Part shown: positions 24,606 through 39,200 of the stretch, in pieces
How positions within the stretch are numbered: position 1 is the stretch's first letter
Layout of the letters: every line of letters starts with the position of its first letter
From: Deinandra increscens subsp. villosa
Taxonomy: Eukaryota; Streptophyta; Magnoliopsida; Asterales; Asteraceae
DNA length: 64,000 bases
Direction: 5' to 3'
Assembly (NCBI GenBank): GCA_039602395.1
Contig: JBCNJP010000023.1
Location: 26,333,061 to 26,397,060 of the forward strand
Translations under genes and position numbers: made by a program
The notes under the pieces: model-generated
The model's input: the letters and a program-made list of their open reading frames with translations, nothing else
Told to the model about the DNA's origin: nothing
The model's database searches: none

Positions 24606-24689
24606 TACATATTATTATCCTCCTATAAACTATGCGATAACATTTATTTATGTTGGATACAATTCGTTGGGTAAGTTATATACTAGTAA

Positions 24690-25010
24690 GAGTATTTGCA
24701 GCCCGTTTTCTATTTTTATTCCTATAATTTATATATTTATTATTATTATTTCTATCTCTTCCACTCAAAAACATAATTAAATAATATTTTTATACATTTA
24801 TATTATTACCTTTACTCTCTCTTCAAACCTTAAATTTTACAGATTCACTAAATTTTTCCTTAAATATAGAGATTTATCGAATTTTTCCTCAAATATTTAT
24901 CTCTCATCTACTCACAACCACTCACAACTACACCTCAAATTTTAAGGTTTACACAGACAATAGTCTATGCAAAACCTTAAAGTTTTGAATAAGGTGATTG
25001 TGAATTGATT
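24690..25010. repeat. MITE-like AT-rich element
   Basis: It has no coding content. The ends look like those of small plant MITEs (GAGTATTTGCAGCCCG at the left, TTTTGAATAAGGTGATTG at the right), but I could not establish a target duplication, so this is tentative. The following 25011-25469 is AT-rich with a short (TA)n near 25218 and no gene. Confidence 0.3.
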
Positions 25011-25469
25011 AATAATGCGAGAATGAATGACTCGTAAAAACAATGTATGAAGTTTGAATTATATTTAGACTATGATGTTATAACTATTACGAAGTAATGT
25101 AATATACACTAATTATAAAAGTATTTTTTTAATAATAGGATCTAATGATTATGGAATCATCATAATTTTATTATGATTTATAAATGAATAAGTATTTCTA
25201 TCATGTGATACTTATAGATATATATATATATATATTTAGGAGATGATAACAAGTAATAAAATAGACATAGTAATTACGAATATGTTCTAATTGCAACAAT
25301 CGTGATTTAGAATAGATATAATTGATATTGAAATGTTTAGATTAGGCTACAATTTATGTTTTAACAAAAATCCCCAAATCACGAAGAACCCTAAAATTGA
25401 ACTATGAAATAACTTGGAAAAACCTAAAATTAACAGAAAGGTTTCATAGATAATGAAAAACTAAGTGGA

Positions 25470-25740
25470 ATGGACTACTTACTTGCTGAATTTGACGAAG
25501 AATTGAGCCCGGAATCGCACAAACAAGTTTGGAGCCCTAGAAATTGGGGGTTTTTTTATTGCCTTTATGAAAATCGAAATTGTGAGAGGGATTTGATGCG
25601 TGGGAGGGTTAATAACAGGTTAATTGTCTCAATTTATAGTGAACGGGGTCAGATATGGGTCAATTGAGAGCTTAAAATTCGATTTTAATCGGGCTTTTAA
25701 GAAGATGAGAAATTTTAGTGAAAATCATTAATTGGAAACA
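25470..25740 (-). other. Possible untranslated leader exon on the minus strand
   Basis: Read on the minus strand, this is a CT-rich, gene-like stretch (it includes CCCCCAATTTCTAGGGCTCC) that ends at a plausible donor (CAGCAAG|TAAGTAG or nearby), with no long reading frame. A plausible acceptor (GATTCCAG, about 23790) lies just upstream of the DEG15 ATG. It could be a non-coding first exon of DEG15 with a 1.7-kb leader intron, or part of another gene. No transcript evidence is available. Confidence 0.25.
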
Positions 25741-25964
25741 GTTTTTTGGTGATTAAGGTCATTAAACTTAGGTCTTGAATTGGGACATGAAAGTATGGTT
25801 TAAATGGTGAAAATGGGCGAGAAAGGGGGTACGAGGAGTTACGATCGAACAAAATAAAGAGGGGAAAGAAAAAAGTTGCAGGCGCGTGGAGGAGGAAAGG
25901 GGAGGGAGGAAGACACGCGCTGGTTTCAATATAATAAAGTTGAGACTGGAACATGACACCAAAC

Positions 25965-26045
25965 GCAGATTGTCCCAATGGTTGGGCGCAGGAGCTGTGG
26001 AGTGGGAGGTCGTAGGTTCTCACCCGGCGGCCCTCATTTCCATGT
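25965..26045 (+). repeat. tRNA-like (SINE?) sequence
   Basis: CCCAATGGTTGGGCGC resembles a Pol III A box, and GTCGTAGGTTCTCACCCGG about 30 bp later resembles a degraded B box. That layout fits a tRNA-derived SINE head. A complete cloverleaf is not apparent, so it is not called a tRNA gene. Confidence 0.3.
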
Positions 26046-26148
26046 GTCTTTTTAGTTTATTATTTTTCCAACTTAAATACAACCCATACAAGGCACAGTT
26101 AATTACGGACGTAAAATAAATTTGACTTCCGAAATTGTAAAACTATTT

Positions 26149-26648
26149 NNNNNNNNNNNNNNNNNNNNNNNNNNNNNNNNNNNNNNNNNNNNNNNNNNNN
26201 NNNNNNNNNNNNNNNNNNNNNNNNNNNNNNNNNNNNNNNNNNNNNNNNNNNNNNNNNNNNNNNNNNNNNNNNNNNNNNNNNNNNNNNNNNNNNNNNNNNN
26301 NNNNNNNNNNNNNNNNNNNNNNNNNNNNNNNNNNNNNNNNNNNNNNNNNNNNNNNNNNNNNNNNNNNNNNNNNNNNNNNNNNNNNNNNNNNNNNNNNNNN
26401 NNNNNNNNNNNNNNNNNNNNNNNNNNNNNNNNNNNNNNNNNNNNNNNNNNNNNNNNNNNNNNNNNNNNNNNNNNNNNNNNNNNNNNNNNNNNNNNNNNNN
26501 NNNNNNNNNNNNNNNNNNNNNNNNNNNNNNNNNNNNNNNNNNNNNNNNNNNNNNNNNNNNNNNNNNNNNNNNNNNNNNNNNNNNNNNNNNNNNNNNNNNN
26601 NNNNNNNNNNNNNNNNNNNNNNNNNNNNNNNNNNNNNNNNNNNNNNNN
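26149..26648. other. Assembly gap, exactly 500 N; axis of the first mirror
   Basis: Sequence to the left (contig 2, minus DEG15) and to the right (contig 3, plus DEG15) is mirrored about this gap from roughly 24530 and 26649 outward. Confidence 0.98.
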
Positions 26649-27225
26649 AAAAAACCGAACCAAAAAGAACCGGACCGAAAAATAACGGTTAGGTTTCGGT
26701 TTCAAGTCTATTAAAAACTGAACCAAACCGTTATAAAAACCGAACCGAACCGAGGGGCAAATGTGCTAATTAACATTTTAGGAGGGCACATTGTAAATCT
26801 TTAATCCTTAATTTATATTTTAAGTTAACACTTAACACTTAAGTTACAAAATTTAGTAACCAGTGTCCCTTAATTTATATTTTAAGTTAACACTTAATAG
26901 TTTACGTCAAGATCTTTAGTGTTAAAAACTTTTAAATTTAAAGTCACTTCGTATTTTGTATGGCTATTTTTTTTAATTCAATAGCTATGACAGTACTTGT
27001 TTTTTACTATTATTTATTTATCTTTTAAGATTAGACATTTAAAATTAACAACATATTAAAAAAAAGCCGAAACCGAACTGAAACAAAAAAAATAACTGAA
27101 AAACCGAACCGAAAAAAACCGAAATCAAATGATTTTTTTTCTTAGGAATCAAAAACTTCGGTTTTGGTTCGGTTCGAGCCAAAAACCAAACCGAACCATG
27201 ACTACCCAATTATTTATTTATTTTT
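26649..27225. repeat. GGTTCGGTTT-rich repeat (contig 3 copy, truncated at the gap)
   Basis: Reverse complement of about 23970-24530. Contig 3 starts inside it. Confidence 0.65.
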
Positions 27226-27422
27226 ACTTGGATCGGACCAAACCCAATTTGAGCCCCCAAATTGATTAAGCATTAGTAGATTGGTCGGTTAGTCATATAT
27301 GACCTCCTGTTGTTGTAAGGTAGGAAAACGGCGGTCGCTCGCGTGTAGAAGTCACCTCGTTCGTATCTTTGTTTGTTGTGATTCCAGATAACAACAATCT
27401 ACAAATCTGAATCTGTGTGAGT

Positions 27423-30400
27423 ATGGGTGTCCCTGAAATTGTTGAAGTTGCTCGGAATTTCTCTGTCATGATCAGAGTTCAGGGCCCTGTGAGCTTTCGT
27501 CTACTTTGCACCATCATATTTGGTTTTTTCTAATAACTCAAATTCTAAACCTTCTTTTTTTTTTCTTTTCGAAAAACTAGGACCCAAAAGGATTAAAAAT
27601 GAGAAAGCATGCTTTCCATCATTACATGTAAGTTAATTGCCCGTATTTTTGTGAATTCATGATTATCTTCTGTTCTTCGTTTTTGTTTTGATTTTTTTTT
27701 TTTTTTTTTTGTGTTTTAAAATAACATGTGTGTTTCGGATACATAATTAAGAGTGATTGAATATTCAAGATATGATTCCATACGTTTATTGTTTGAGGAA
27801 CAACTTGGAGATTTTACTTAGCAATAAGTTATCACCTTAATTAGGTTTGTGGCCTTGGATGTGCATTTGCAAAATCATTATTTATTGCCACTATGATTAC
27901 ACCGTTTAGGAGGAGGTGCTCTAAGAATGGAATACTAGTGCCAAAAGAATTGGTGGCTGAGCATCAAGGAGGCATAAGCTATAACCTCGTGTTCTCCCTT
28001 GCTATGTTGTCAAAAGCTCATATGGTGTGGCTTGTCGCCTTGCTTCAAAAGCCCTACTTTCTGGCGCTAAGGCGCATTTTTCAAGCCAAATTCCAGCCAA
28101 AACTTGACCCAACAGTTCTAGAACAACTACACTAGCCCTAAATGAGCCTGGAGTCAACATAAAGTATTCTAAAGTAGCCCAAAGCTAGCCTAAAACATGT
28201 CTAAAACCCCTAAATATGGTATTTTTCTTTTATGTTAAGGGTGGGAGGGGTGGTAAGCGGCTAGTGCCTAGTTTTCCGGCTACACCGCCACCGGTCGTGC
28301 GGCTACCCTTTCGACTTCTTTTCTTGGCTACAACTAGCTGTTTAATACTGGAAAAGCTGTGGGAGATTCGACCGCTGAATAGTCACTCGCATTTAAAAAA
28401 AAACTTTTTTTATACCCTATAAGTACACAACTATTTTACACAAAAGATTTCTAGATTCATTAACTAGCCCCAACATTGCACTTATGTATGAGACACATTT
28501 AGAAAGTCATGGCATTTTAGGGATGCTCAGTAGCATTGCGTGTACTATTGTGTTTGGAGAAATTATCCAAAGCGTTGGCTAATTTCATCAAGGTGATCAC
28601 CAATACCCAACGATCATACTTGAAGCGGTGGCGTCACAGGATACATGGTATTGGCATGTGTACTTTGGTGTTGCCGATTCAAACAACAACATCAATGTTC
28701 TTAATCAATGTCCTTTGTTTACTAACAAGGTGCATGAAATCGCTCCGAGGTGTCCATTTCAGGTTAATGGGTGGGAATACAGGCGTGGCTATTACCTTGC
28801 CGATGAGATATACCCTTCTTGGTCTACTTTTATCAAAGCTTTTCGACACCCGATCGACATCAAGGAAAATAAATTCAGGAAGCTTTAAGAGTCCAAGAAA
28901 AGACGTCGAACGAGCTTGATATTGCACAATATGATTATAAAAGATGAGGGGAGAGCAATATCATGGTACACATCTAGGATCCTCCCACCAATCCGATTGT
29001 CGATTCCAATATAATTTTAGAGTTGCGAGATCAAAATACACTTTTCTGACTTAGATTTGATCTTACAAAACATGTGGCCGCAAACTTGGACATTCTTTTG
29101 ATAGACGAGGAAGACGAGTATATGTTTTATAAATATATTTAATGTTTGTTTTTATGTTTTTAGTTATGTTTAATTACTAGTTCAATGTATTTTTTTAATG
29201 AAATTTATGTTTTTATATTAAGTTAATAAAACACTAGGCTACTTTTAGGCTTCCACCCCTCCCCTCAGGCTACTTCCAAGCTCCCTTCAGGCTACTTTAT
29301 GAAGAAATGAGGTGGCATATTATTACTAGTTTAGGCTAGTTTGTATAATCCACTACCCTCTCCACCCTAAGCGCCTTGCACCTAGACCCAATGCTCAACC
29401 CTTTAAGCCTTTGAATGTACCTTCTAAGAGGGAAGGAAACCATTTGTTTCCTTGAGTATTCTCTTTGAAAATTGAATCTGCAGTACTCAAATCCTTGTAT
29501 GGAATTTTATGACTAGATTGTCATCTAGTGTATCAATAACAACAACATACCCAGTAAAATCCCACCCAAAGGGCATGGTCTGGGGAGGGTGAGAAGAAGG
29601 CAAACCTTACCTTTACCCCAAGGGATAAAGAGTCCGCACCCAAGGAGACCCCGGGCTCGAAAAAAACACACAAATCACAAACAAGTAGCCACACATAAGC
29701 GATAATAAACACATACAAGCAAATGAAGGACTACGTAATAGTAGATACCATAAGACGGCACAAAAGAGTACACACAGAGCCATAGAGAAGACTAGGTTGG
29801 AGGCAACACATAGTGAGAAAGCACGTACACCGGAACTAAACTAGGCAAACGACACGTACATAAAACAAAGAAAAACGAAAACACACAACCTTAAAAGTCC
29901 CTTATTATCCTATGTTTCCATACTTTCCTATCATGGATCATGTCCTCAGATAGGTGCAAGTCTAACAGACATGTCTAATTTGTTAATCCCACGTTTGTTT
30001 AGGCCTACCTCTATTTCATCTTCCCTCAACGGTAAGCCTCTCCACACTCCTAACCGGTGCCATCAACGGTCGCCTCCCCACATGCCCGAACCATCTCAAC
30101 CTCCCTTCTCTAATCTTACCCGAGATCCGCGCCAGTGTTGCGAAATCATAATTACCCGCCGCCTGGGCGCTAATCGGCGACTTACTTGGGAAAATAACCC
30201 TAGTCGAAGCATTAAGCGGTAGGCTGATTAATCGGAAAAGGTGGGTCTTAGGCGGTGGCCAGAAATGAAGAAGAGGTCGCCGGATCCGCCGGAGATGAAG
30301 AAGAAGTCGCCGGAAAAGAAGAAATCTCACCGGAGAAGATGATTTAGTCGCAAGAGAAAGAAAGAAGAGGTGGCAGACTCTTTTAGGGTTATTTTTTAGG

Positions 30401-30604
30401 TTTAAATAAGTTTACATATTTTACATGTAACCCCTCTATCTTTAACTAGTTTACAATTTATCTCTAAACTTAATAACTTATACATTAAACTTGTGTATTT
30501 AGTTTGGGTATTTTACCATTTTAACCCCCTCTATCTTCACTAGTTTACATCTCATACTTGAACTTATAAATTTAATATTTATACATAAAAAGTATAAATA
30601 TAAC

Positions 30605-30641
<37 letters not shown>

Positions 30642-33600
30642 TTATTTATTTAAAAAAATACATATAAAAATTACAAATCGATTAATCCCTATTAATCCCT
30701 AGGTCCTACCCGGTCGCCTTGCTCCGCCTAGCACTTTCTACAACACTGATCCGCGCCACCCATAGTCTACTTATAAATATCTCATTCCTTATCCGGTCTA
30801 ACCTCGTGTTGCCACACATCCATCTTAGCATCCTCATCTATGATGTCTCTAGCGCATGAGTCTTCTTGATTGGCCAACACTCAGACCCGTACGACAAAGC
30901 AGGCCAAATCGCCACCCTATAGAATTTTCCTTTTAATTTCTCAGGAAACCTTTGTCTCACAAAACACTAGAAGCCGCCTTCCATTTGCACCATCCTGCTT
31001 GAACGCATTGGGTAACATCGCAGTCAATGTCCCCGTCAATCTGCAAGAAGGAGCCTAAATACTTGAACTTGGATGTTTGCGTCAAAGGTACTCCTCCAAT
31101 AATGAAGTCGATGTCCTCCCTCGAGTCAGTCCCGCTGAAGTTACAATAGAGATGTTTGGTCTTAGACTTGTTGATTCGCAACCCCTTTTGCTCTAAGGCA
31201 AGGTAGCCTGCCACTCCTGCAACTTCACTTTTCACTTCCATATCATGCTTCTTTCCCGTCAGCTTCACTTTTCACATTCATATCATGCTTCTTTTCCGCC
31301 ACCAGCACAATATCATCCGCGAAAAGCATGCACCACGGGATGTTCGTCTGGATTGACTTTGACAACTCGTCCAAGACAAGCGTGAACTAAAACGGACTCA
31401 ACGCTAAACCCTGATGAAGCCTAATGTCCACGGAGAAGAAGTCGGAATCCCCCACCGGCGCCCGAACACAAGTTTTAGCACCACCATACATATCCTTAAT
31501 TAACTCAATATACTGCGACATGATACCTCTACTCTCAAGACTATCCCGTATCACTTGACGAGGCACACTATCGTACTTTCCAGGTCTATGAACACCATAT
31601 GCAAGTCTCGCTTCTTCTCCCTATACCTCTCCATCAACCTCTTCATAATCTGTATCACTTCAGTAGTCGATCGCCCCGACATAAAACCAAGTTGGTTCAA
31701 TGTAATCTGCGTTTCACGCCTTAATCTTGCCTCAATCACCCTTTCCCGTAACTTCATAGTGTGACACAAAAGCTTTATCCCTTTGTGGTTGCCACAACAT
31801 TGAGCATCCTCTTTGTTATTGTAGAGAGGTATTAAGACACTGCCTTGCCACTGGTCCGACATCTTACGGGTTTTGAGTATAGTGTTGAACAAGGTTGTCA
31901 ACCACCTAACCCCATCACCTGCAAGACATACCCACACCTCGATGGGGATGTTGGGGATGTTGTCTGGGCCACTGCCTTAGCCCCTGCCCATCTTTCTGAG
32001 TGCCCTCCCAACCTCCTCTATGGTGATCTTTCTATAGTAGCAGTTGTTCCTTAGTTGTCCAGTTGTTCCTTAGTTGTCCTCTGCTTGTGATGTACGTGTA
32101 TGTTTCCGGCCTTCAGCCATCATAGAGATTCAGGAAATACTTTTCCCATCTCGCCTTAATGTTCTCCTCCTGCACCAACACATGTCCATCCTCGCCCTTG
32201 ATGTACTTAAGCACCCCTAAATCTTGTCTCCTCCGCTCTCTGGCCTTGGCAATCCCGAACATGTCTTGTTCCCCTTCTTTGGCGTATCAAATTTAATATA
32301 ATTGTAACTATATCACATACCAAAATGTATAGCCGGTTTGAACATGGTGAAATGTGAATAGTGACTTGTTATTAATAGATAATTTAAACACATATAGAGA
32401 GTGATGAAGTATGATGCACATTAAGTTCATCGGCCAATAGACCTCATGATATAAGACCAATGAGCGATTTCCTTCTTGCTATAGCTTTAAGTCTTCCTGA
32501 ATTGTTGGACTAAGGCTTATCGCAACTGAAAGGTCTCTGACAATTTTTTACACAGGCTATATTTTGTTATGTTTGACAAATGACAATTTTTTTTGCCTTT
32601 TTTGTCATGCACTCTCTTTTTCATATTTATATGGAGGTACACTATGACTTTTGGTGTAAAATTAATCCAATTTAAATGTTCATTTGGAGAAAGAAAATGT
32701 TGACTGCTTTAAACTTCACATATACTACACAAATATAACATCTTTTTGGCCAATATATGAAAAGATTGACATCATGTTTTTAATTTGGAAATAAACAGGT
32801 TTAGCATCAGAAGTGAGCACTGTATTTCTTGTCCTTTTTGTTCTGTTTTGGTTGTAATTGGGTAAATAAAACTGAACCTAATACTACATGTGCTCTTAGA
32901 ATACGAATCAATGCGGTTTTGCATATAATTTCTTTTATGTTTATGTTTACCTTTTATAGATTATTATTGTTGATATGATTTGATAAAGTTATAGTCATAC
33001 AATGATATTCAGTTTATTTAACTATGACTTGGGAGGTTGTATCCATTAAAATTACATTATATGGTGATGTTTTGGCCTGTTCAATCCATTTGATGTGTTT
33101 CTTTGTTCTCTAAATTTTTTGTATGAACCATTAGAGATCAGTTATAACCTAAGTCAAAATATTCATAAGTAAATGGGTCTAAGCTGCCACCTTTAGTTTA
33201 CATGTAAGTTTACAGTTGACATATCTTCAGGCTTGACATTTTAGATAATTTAATGTTCCTAATCTTTTGTTATTTATATTTTTAGCTCCGGGAAAAGCAC
33301 TCTTTCATCCTCTGGGATCATATTGCCTGGTTCTTTTGATGTTGGTTCATTGGCTAAAGAAATTAGCAGCGAGCCAGTGGCATTGGTTATGACAGTTGCA
33401 TCAATTATTGAGCCATTTCTTTCATCAAAATACAGGGATCATACGTTTCAGGTAACAGTTCAATTTTTTATTTTTTTATTTTTATGCTGTATAGTTATTG
33501 CTGTGTAACTGTGTATATCTGTTTTTTTTTTAATAAGATTGACCAGGTCAAACCAGAGTTGATTCCTGGTTCACAGATTGATATAGCTGTAGAGGTAAAA

Positions 33601-36250
33601 TAAATTATCTTCAACTCTTGGTGCTACAGATGACATTTTTGTTTCATTTACTAATCACAAATGGGCGGTTTAGGTTATGTCTTATCTTTATCTGATCAAA
33701 CTACACACAAAAGAAAAAGGAATCGGGTTACATGAGCTGAACAGGCAAGATTCATCTGAAGTGTATTTAGTGCATAAAACCTCCTAGATCGTTTAATTCA
33801 AAAGCCGGGTTATATTTTAATTAAACTAACTTTTGCAATCATTTTATACTTGCTAGTTATTTATAAAATGTCTGAATTTGGGTCAAAAGGTGTTTAAGAT
33901 CAACCCCACCTGAACTGCTCCATTTGAACAGGTGTCAAAACATTTTAACTTAATTGGCCAGAATCCATACCCTACCCGTCCCTGTCGTGACCCATTTTCC
34001 ACATCTATTTATTGCATTTTTGTTTAATTATGGATATGCTTAGATTCATTTGCATAACTTGGTGCTTGTAATTTACATGCAGGGGAATGCTTCAATGCCA
34101 AATGGTGAAACTCTTCATTGGCTACCTGCTGAACTTATAGCTTTGGTAGATACATTTTGCTCCTGCTACAACGTTTTTTAATAAATATCTTGTTGGTTCT
34201 AATAAAATATGCACTATTTGACTTTAAAGAACAAACAAAATCACAAAATGACCTTTCTTCGTATTTTATATGTATCACAATAGTAACCAAGTTTGTGCCT
34301 AGTGTTTCTCTAAAGCCACTTAGACCTTTTTTTTATCTCTCTAAAGTTACTCAACTTTCATTCGGTATTCCAGTCTTGTATAATTTTTGTAAATGTTAAT
34401 TTTTTTTTAAAGTTGAGTATAATTATTGTAAATGTTAATTTTTTTTAGAGTTGAGTGAGGCAAATGAAACCTATATAAATCTGGATTACTATTTAGTGAT
34501 TATTTTTCTTCAAATTATCTTGAAATACATGGAGATTATAATGACACGAAAATTACTAAATAATAACCAAGTTTCATAATTGTTCAATTTAATTAAATTT
34601 GGAAAAAATAATCACTATATAGTAACCAATAATCATATATATATTTTTTATTTGCCTCACTTAATTCAACGAAAATTTAAGATTTATAAAAAGATTTTAC
34701 ATGATTGGAGCACCTAATGAAAGTTGAATTGACTTTAGTTGGAAAACTTGATTACTTAAGTTACCACGAGGTGAAATTTTGGTAGGTTTACTTTAAATCG
34801 GATAATGTTTAATCTCTACGCCTACGGGTTAAATGCGTAGGCTAAAAAGAATAGCTAAAAGGAAAAGAAGATAACTAGATAAGTCTCTCTAAGTGAATAT
34901 ATAATGCCTAAACATTATTAGATCATTTTATTAAGACAATTCTCTATCATTGATATAATATAAAATTTTATATTTGGCACAGTAAATTATTTCTAAGAAA
35001 ATTTGAAATATGTGGAAAAGTGTTTTGGGTTTCGACTAGCACAAAATTACCCGTTACCCAACCCATCCATTTTGTGACCTCTAGTTTTGTCCCAATAAAA
35101 TCTCTTTCCTTAATTAGTATTGATCTCAAGCAATCTTCATTGCAAGATATCGGTTAATTACTTTTGGTTTATTGCAAGTAAAGCTCGACATTCCGGCCTC
35201 ATATGTTGCTCTCCAATCTTTAATCGGAGCTTCTTCTGGGTCCTTGGATCATGGCTGGGAAGTTGGTTGGTCTTTAGCCTCGCGGGGTCACTCAATGCCA
35301 CGGGGTATTTAGCAAACATTCCACCAATCTCTAGTAATATAGTTGTTTCAATCGTATTTGTTGCGAAGGTAAAAAAGATGCTTTGTATTGAGATAATGGG
35401 CCTTAATGCTAGTGATGGTTAGCCCTAATACTAACATATATTCTGCTGGGTTTTAGCATGGTCATTTAGAAAATTATTTGCAACGGAAGCTATCTGGACA
35501 TTTTAGAAGTTAAAACTTTTAAAGCAAACCCCACCAAGATCCACCATATTAAGAAAAAGAAACTAAAAAGATGCATATAGGGTGTTAAGAGATTAATGTG
35601 CTTCCTCTGTAAGTGTTAGCACATTAAGCAATTTACTTCCAAAGTTGCTAGCCACACCATATTGAATGTTAGGAATAAGTTTGTAAAACCACCTAAAGAA
35701 CATAAATGAACCACCTTGTCTTTTAAGATGTCTGTAGATGTTCTTATGCTTAGAAATCACTCAAAACCTTTGCTACGCTCTTAGGCAAAATCGACCAGCC
35801 CTTTTCCACTATATACTGCAGAAAGTTACAAGGTTTTTAAGAAAAGAGAGTTGCACTCTTTCTCCATTTTTTGGTGAAGACAAAAGCACAAAAACATCAC
35901 CTAATTGAAATGAAACAAAGCAAGGAATCTTGTGCTTTTGGTCTTCAAAACTTTTGTAAAACTTAAAAGGCTACCTTGGAACTTACCAAATATTTTGCAA
36001 GTTAAACAAGCACGCATGGGGCTCTTATGTTTGCCATTTCGGCCGTGAGATTCAAGAAATGAAAAAGAGGAGGATTTAATTCAAGATACATGTTGGACTA
36101 AGTGTGGTTACTTGATTTACATATTACAAGTTTCACCAATAATATATATACATCAATCCTTAACATTATGTTGTAAATGTCCGACATAAACCAAACATTT
36201 CATTACATAATAGATTATGTATAAAACATCCAACATATACAACATAATGC

Positions 36251-36296
<46 letters not shown>

Positions 36297-39200
36297 AAAG
36301 AAAAGGTTATCAGTGCTACTCCACCACTCTTCACAAGTATATTGTCTCCCGGGGTGTTACATCTCACGAGAACGTCCCATTCTATTGACAAATTTCTCTC
36401 TTATATTGAGTCAGAACCTGAACCCCGTGTCCCATAACAGTTAAACGAGTCACCACAACATCCCGCTCCACTCCAGCAGATCCTCCTGAGATTCTAGTAT
36501 ATGAAAGGCGAAATCGCATCCCATAAGATTTCGCTCCCGAACCAGTACTCACATCGACAGATCAACTAGATACTCCATCTAACAATGATCTATCTGATAT
36601 CCCCATTGCCGTGCGGAAGGGTAAACACGCATGTACCTACCCTATTGCCTCTTTTGTATCCTATAACAAGTTGACTGCAGCATCCCGCTCATTTGTTACC
36701 ACTCTGGATGCCATCACTATCCCCAAGACTATAAGGGAAGCTGTGGCACACATCGGATGGCGTAATGCCATGATTAAAGAAATGGAGGCACTTGATCAGA
36801 ACAATACATGGACTCTAGTAAACTTACCTATCAACAAAAAGGCAATCAAATGTTAATGGGTGTTCACAGTCAAGGTTAATCCAGATGGTTCACTGGCCCG
36901 GTTAAAAGCTCATTTAGTGGCCAAAGGTTATGCTCAGGTATGTGGCATGGATTACTCAGAAACATTTTCGCCTATGGCTAAAATGTCATCGGTACGTCTC
37001 TTCGTCTCCTTGGTCGCCACATATAACTGGGGTCTATATCAGCTCGATATCAGGAATGCGTTTCTTCATGGTGATCTTAAAGAAGTGGTCTACATTGAGC
37101 AACCACCTGGGTTTGTTGCTTACGAGGAGTCTAGGAAGGTATGTAGACTCAAGAAGTCCTTGTATGGTCTCAAGCAATCTCCTCGCGATTGGTTTGGTAA
37201 ATTCAATACGGTCGTAACAGAGTTTGGGTTAAGAAGAAGTGCTTATGATCACTCGGTATTCTTTGCATCATCTGCTATTGGTTGCATTTTACTCGTTGTG
37301 TATGTAGATGACGTGGTAATGTCTGAAAGTGATAGATATGGAATCCAAAGGTTAATATCGTTTCTTGGAAATAAATTTCGGACTAAGGATCTTGGCACAT
37401 TGAAATATTTTCTGTGAATGGAGGTATCATGTAATAGAAAAGGTATTTATCTCTCACAACGAAAGTATTGTTTAGATGTACTAAGAGACTCTGAGATGAT
37501 TGAGGCAAAGAAATGTGATGCACCCATGATACCAAACGGGAAATTTTGAGCACACAAAGGTGACCTTCTTGAAGAACGAGAGAAATATAGGAGAATCGTC
37601 GGTAAGCTGAATTACTTGACCATCACTCGACTAGATATCTCACTTCCAAAGTGTAGTAAGTTAGTTTATGTCATCACCAAGAGCCTCACATTGGGAAGCC
37701 GTCTGTCAAATTCTCAAGTATCTTAAGGGGGCTCCGGGTTGCGGAATCTTATACCAAAATAATGGTCATCACATGGTAGAAGGATTCACAGATGCTGATT
37801 ATAATGGGGATCTTACAAGTTGAGGATCCACTACCGGGTACTGCATCCTTGTAGGTGGAAATCTGGTACCTTGGAAGAGCAAGAAGCAAAGTGTGGTCTC
37901 CCATTCAAGTGCAAAATCAGAATATATGGCGATGGCACAAACCACATATGAACTAGTCTGGATTCGGAATCTTCTTGGCGAGTTTGGGTTTACACAAACT
38001 AAACTTATGAATCTATGGTGCAATAATGAAGAAGCTATTCGTATAGCGAATTAACCCGGTATTTCATATAAGAACAAAACATATTGAAGTTGATTATCAC
38101 TTCACTCGAGAAAAGTTAGAAGATGAAACAATTGCAACACCTCATGTTCGAAGTGGAGATCAGCTAGCAGATGTCTTCACTAAAGCCTTACCTGGATCTA
38201 GAATCAGTTATAGTTGTTGGGGTTGAAGTCCTTGGGCTTGGGTGTTTAGGAGGCCCGTTGGGCTGACTTGTTCACCACTCCTAAAACCCTAATTGTTCTC
38301 TATATATATCATTGTCTATGTATTGTAATCGTCGTACTGAACTGAATAAAAATCCCTAGTTGCAGCCTGTGGACATAGGTCACACCGACCGAACCACGTA
38401 AAATTCTTTGTTCGTGCTTCTTTATCTTATTTTGTGCGTGTTCTTGTGAATTCGTTATCTCCGCTGCGCCGATTAAACCAAAGAATATGGATAAAGAAAA
38501 GGAAACTCTGTGGAAGGCGAAAGATAAGAAGGCTAGAGGCACTATTACATTGGCGTTGACTATTACATTGGCGTTGACGAGAAACGTGGCTTATAACATC
38601 ATGTCAGAAACCACTGCTCGTGGTATGATGTTGGCGTTGTCAAATATGTATGAAAAGCCGTCTGCAGCTAATAAGGTGTTCCTGATGAGATAGTTGTTCA
38701 CGATGAGAATGAAAGAGGGAAGTTCAGTGACCGAGCACATTAATAATCTGAATTCCATCTTGTCTAGGTTGTCATCTGTTAAGATGAAATTCGATGATGA
38801 GACCAAGGTTGTACTATTGCTATCTTCACTGCCTGATAGTTGGTTCGGGACAATGAGTGTTGTTACCAACTCGGTGGGAACTGACGGAATGACATTTGAA
38901 AGATTCGGGATTTGGTACTGGGTGAAGACATTCGCCGGAGGGGTGCTAATGGGGGGATCTTCTTCTGAGATGTTACATGTTGGCAGGGGAAGGGAAAATA
39001 GTAGAAATAGTGGGAGCGGCAAGGGTCAGGGCAGGAGTTCGTCTAGAGCTCGGCCGAGTGTGCGTTGTTGGAACTGCAACGAGAAAGGACATTACAGAAG
39101 TCAATGTCCTAAAGACAAGAAAGAGTTGAACACTACTGCTGCCATTGGAAATTATTCTGATGATAAGGCACTACTGCTTAGTGTCGAGAGTAGCGTTGAT

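Noticed and set aside
25965..26045. Functional tRNA gene
   Set aside because: The B box is degraded and no complete cloverleaf can be drawn.
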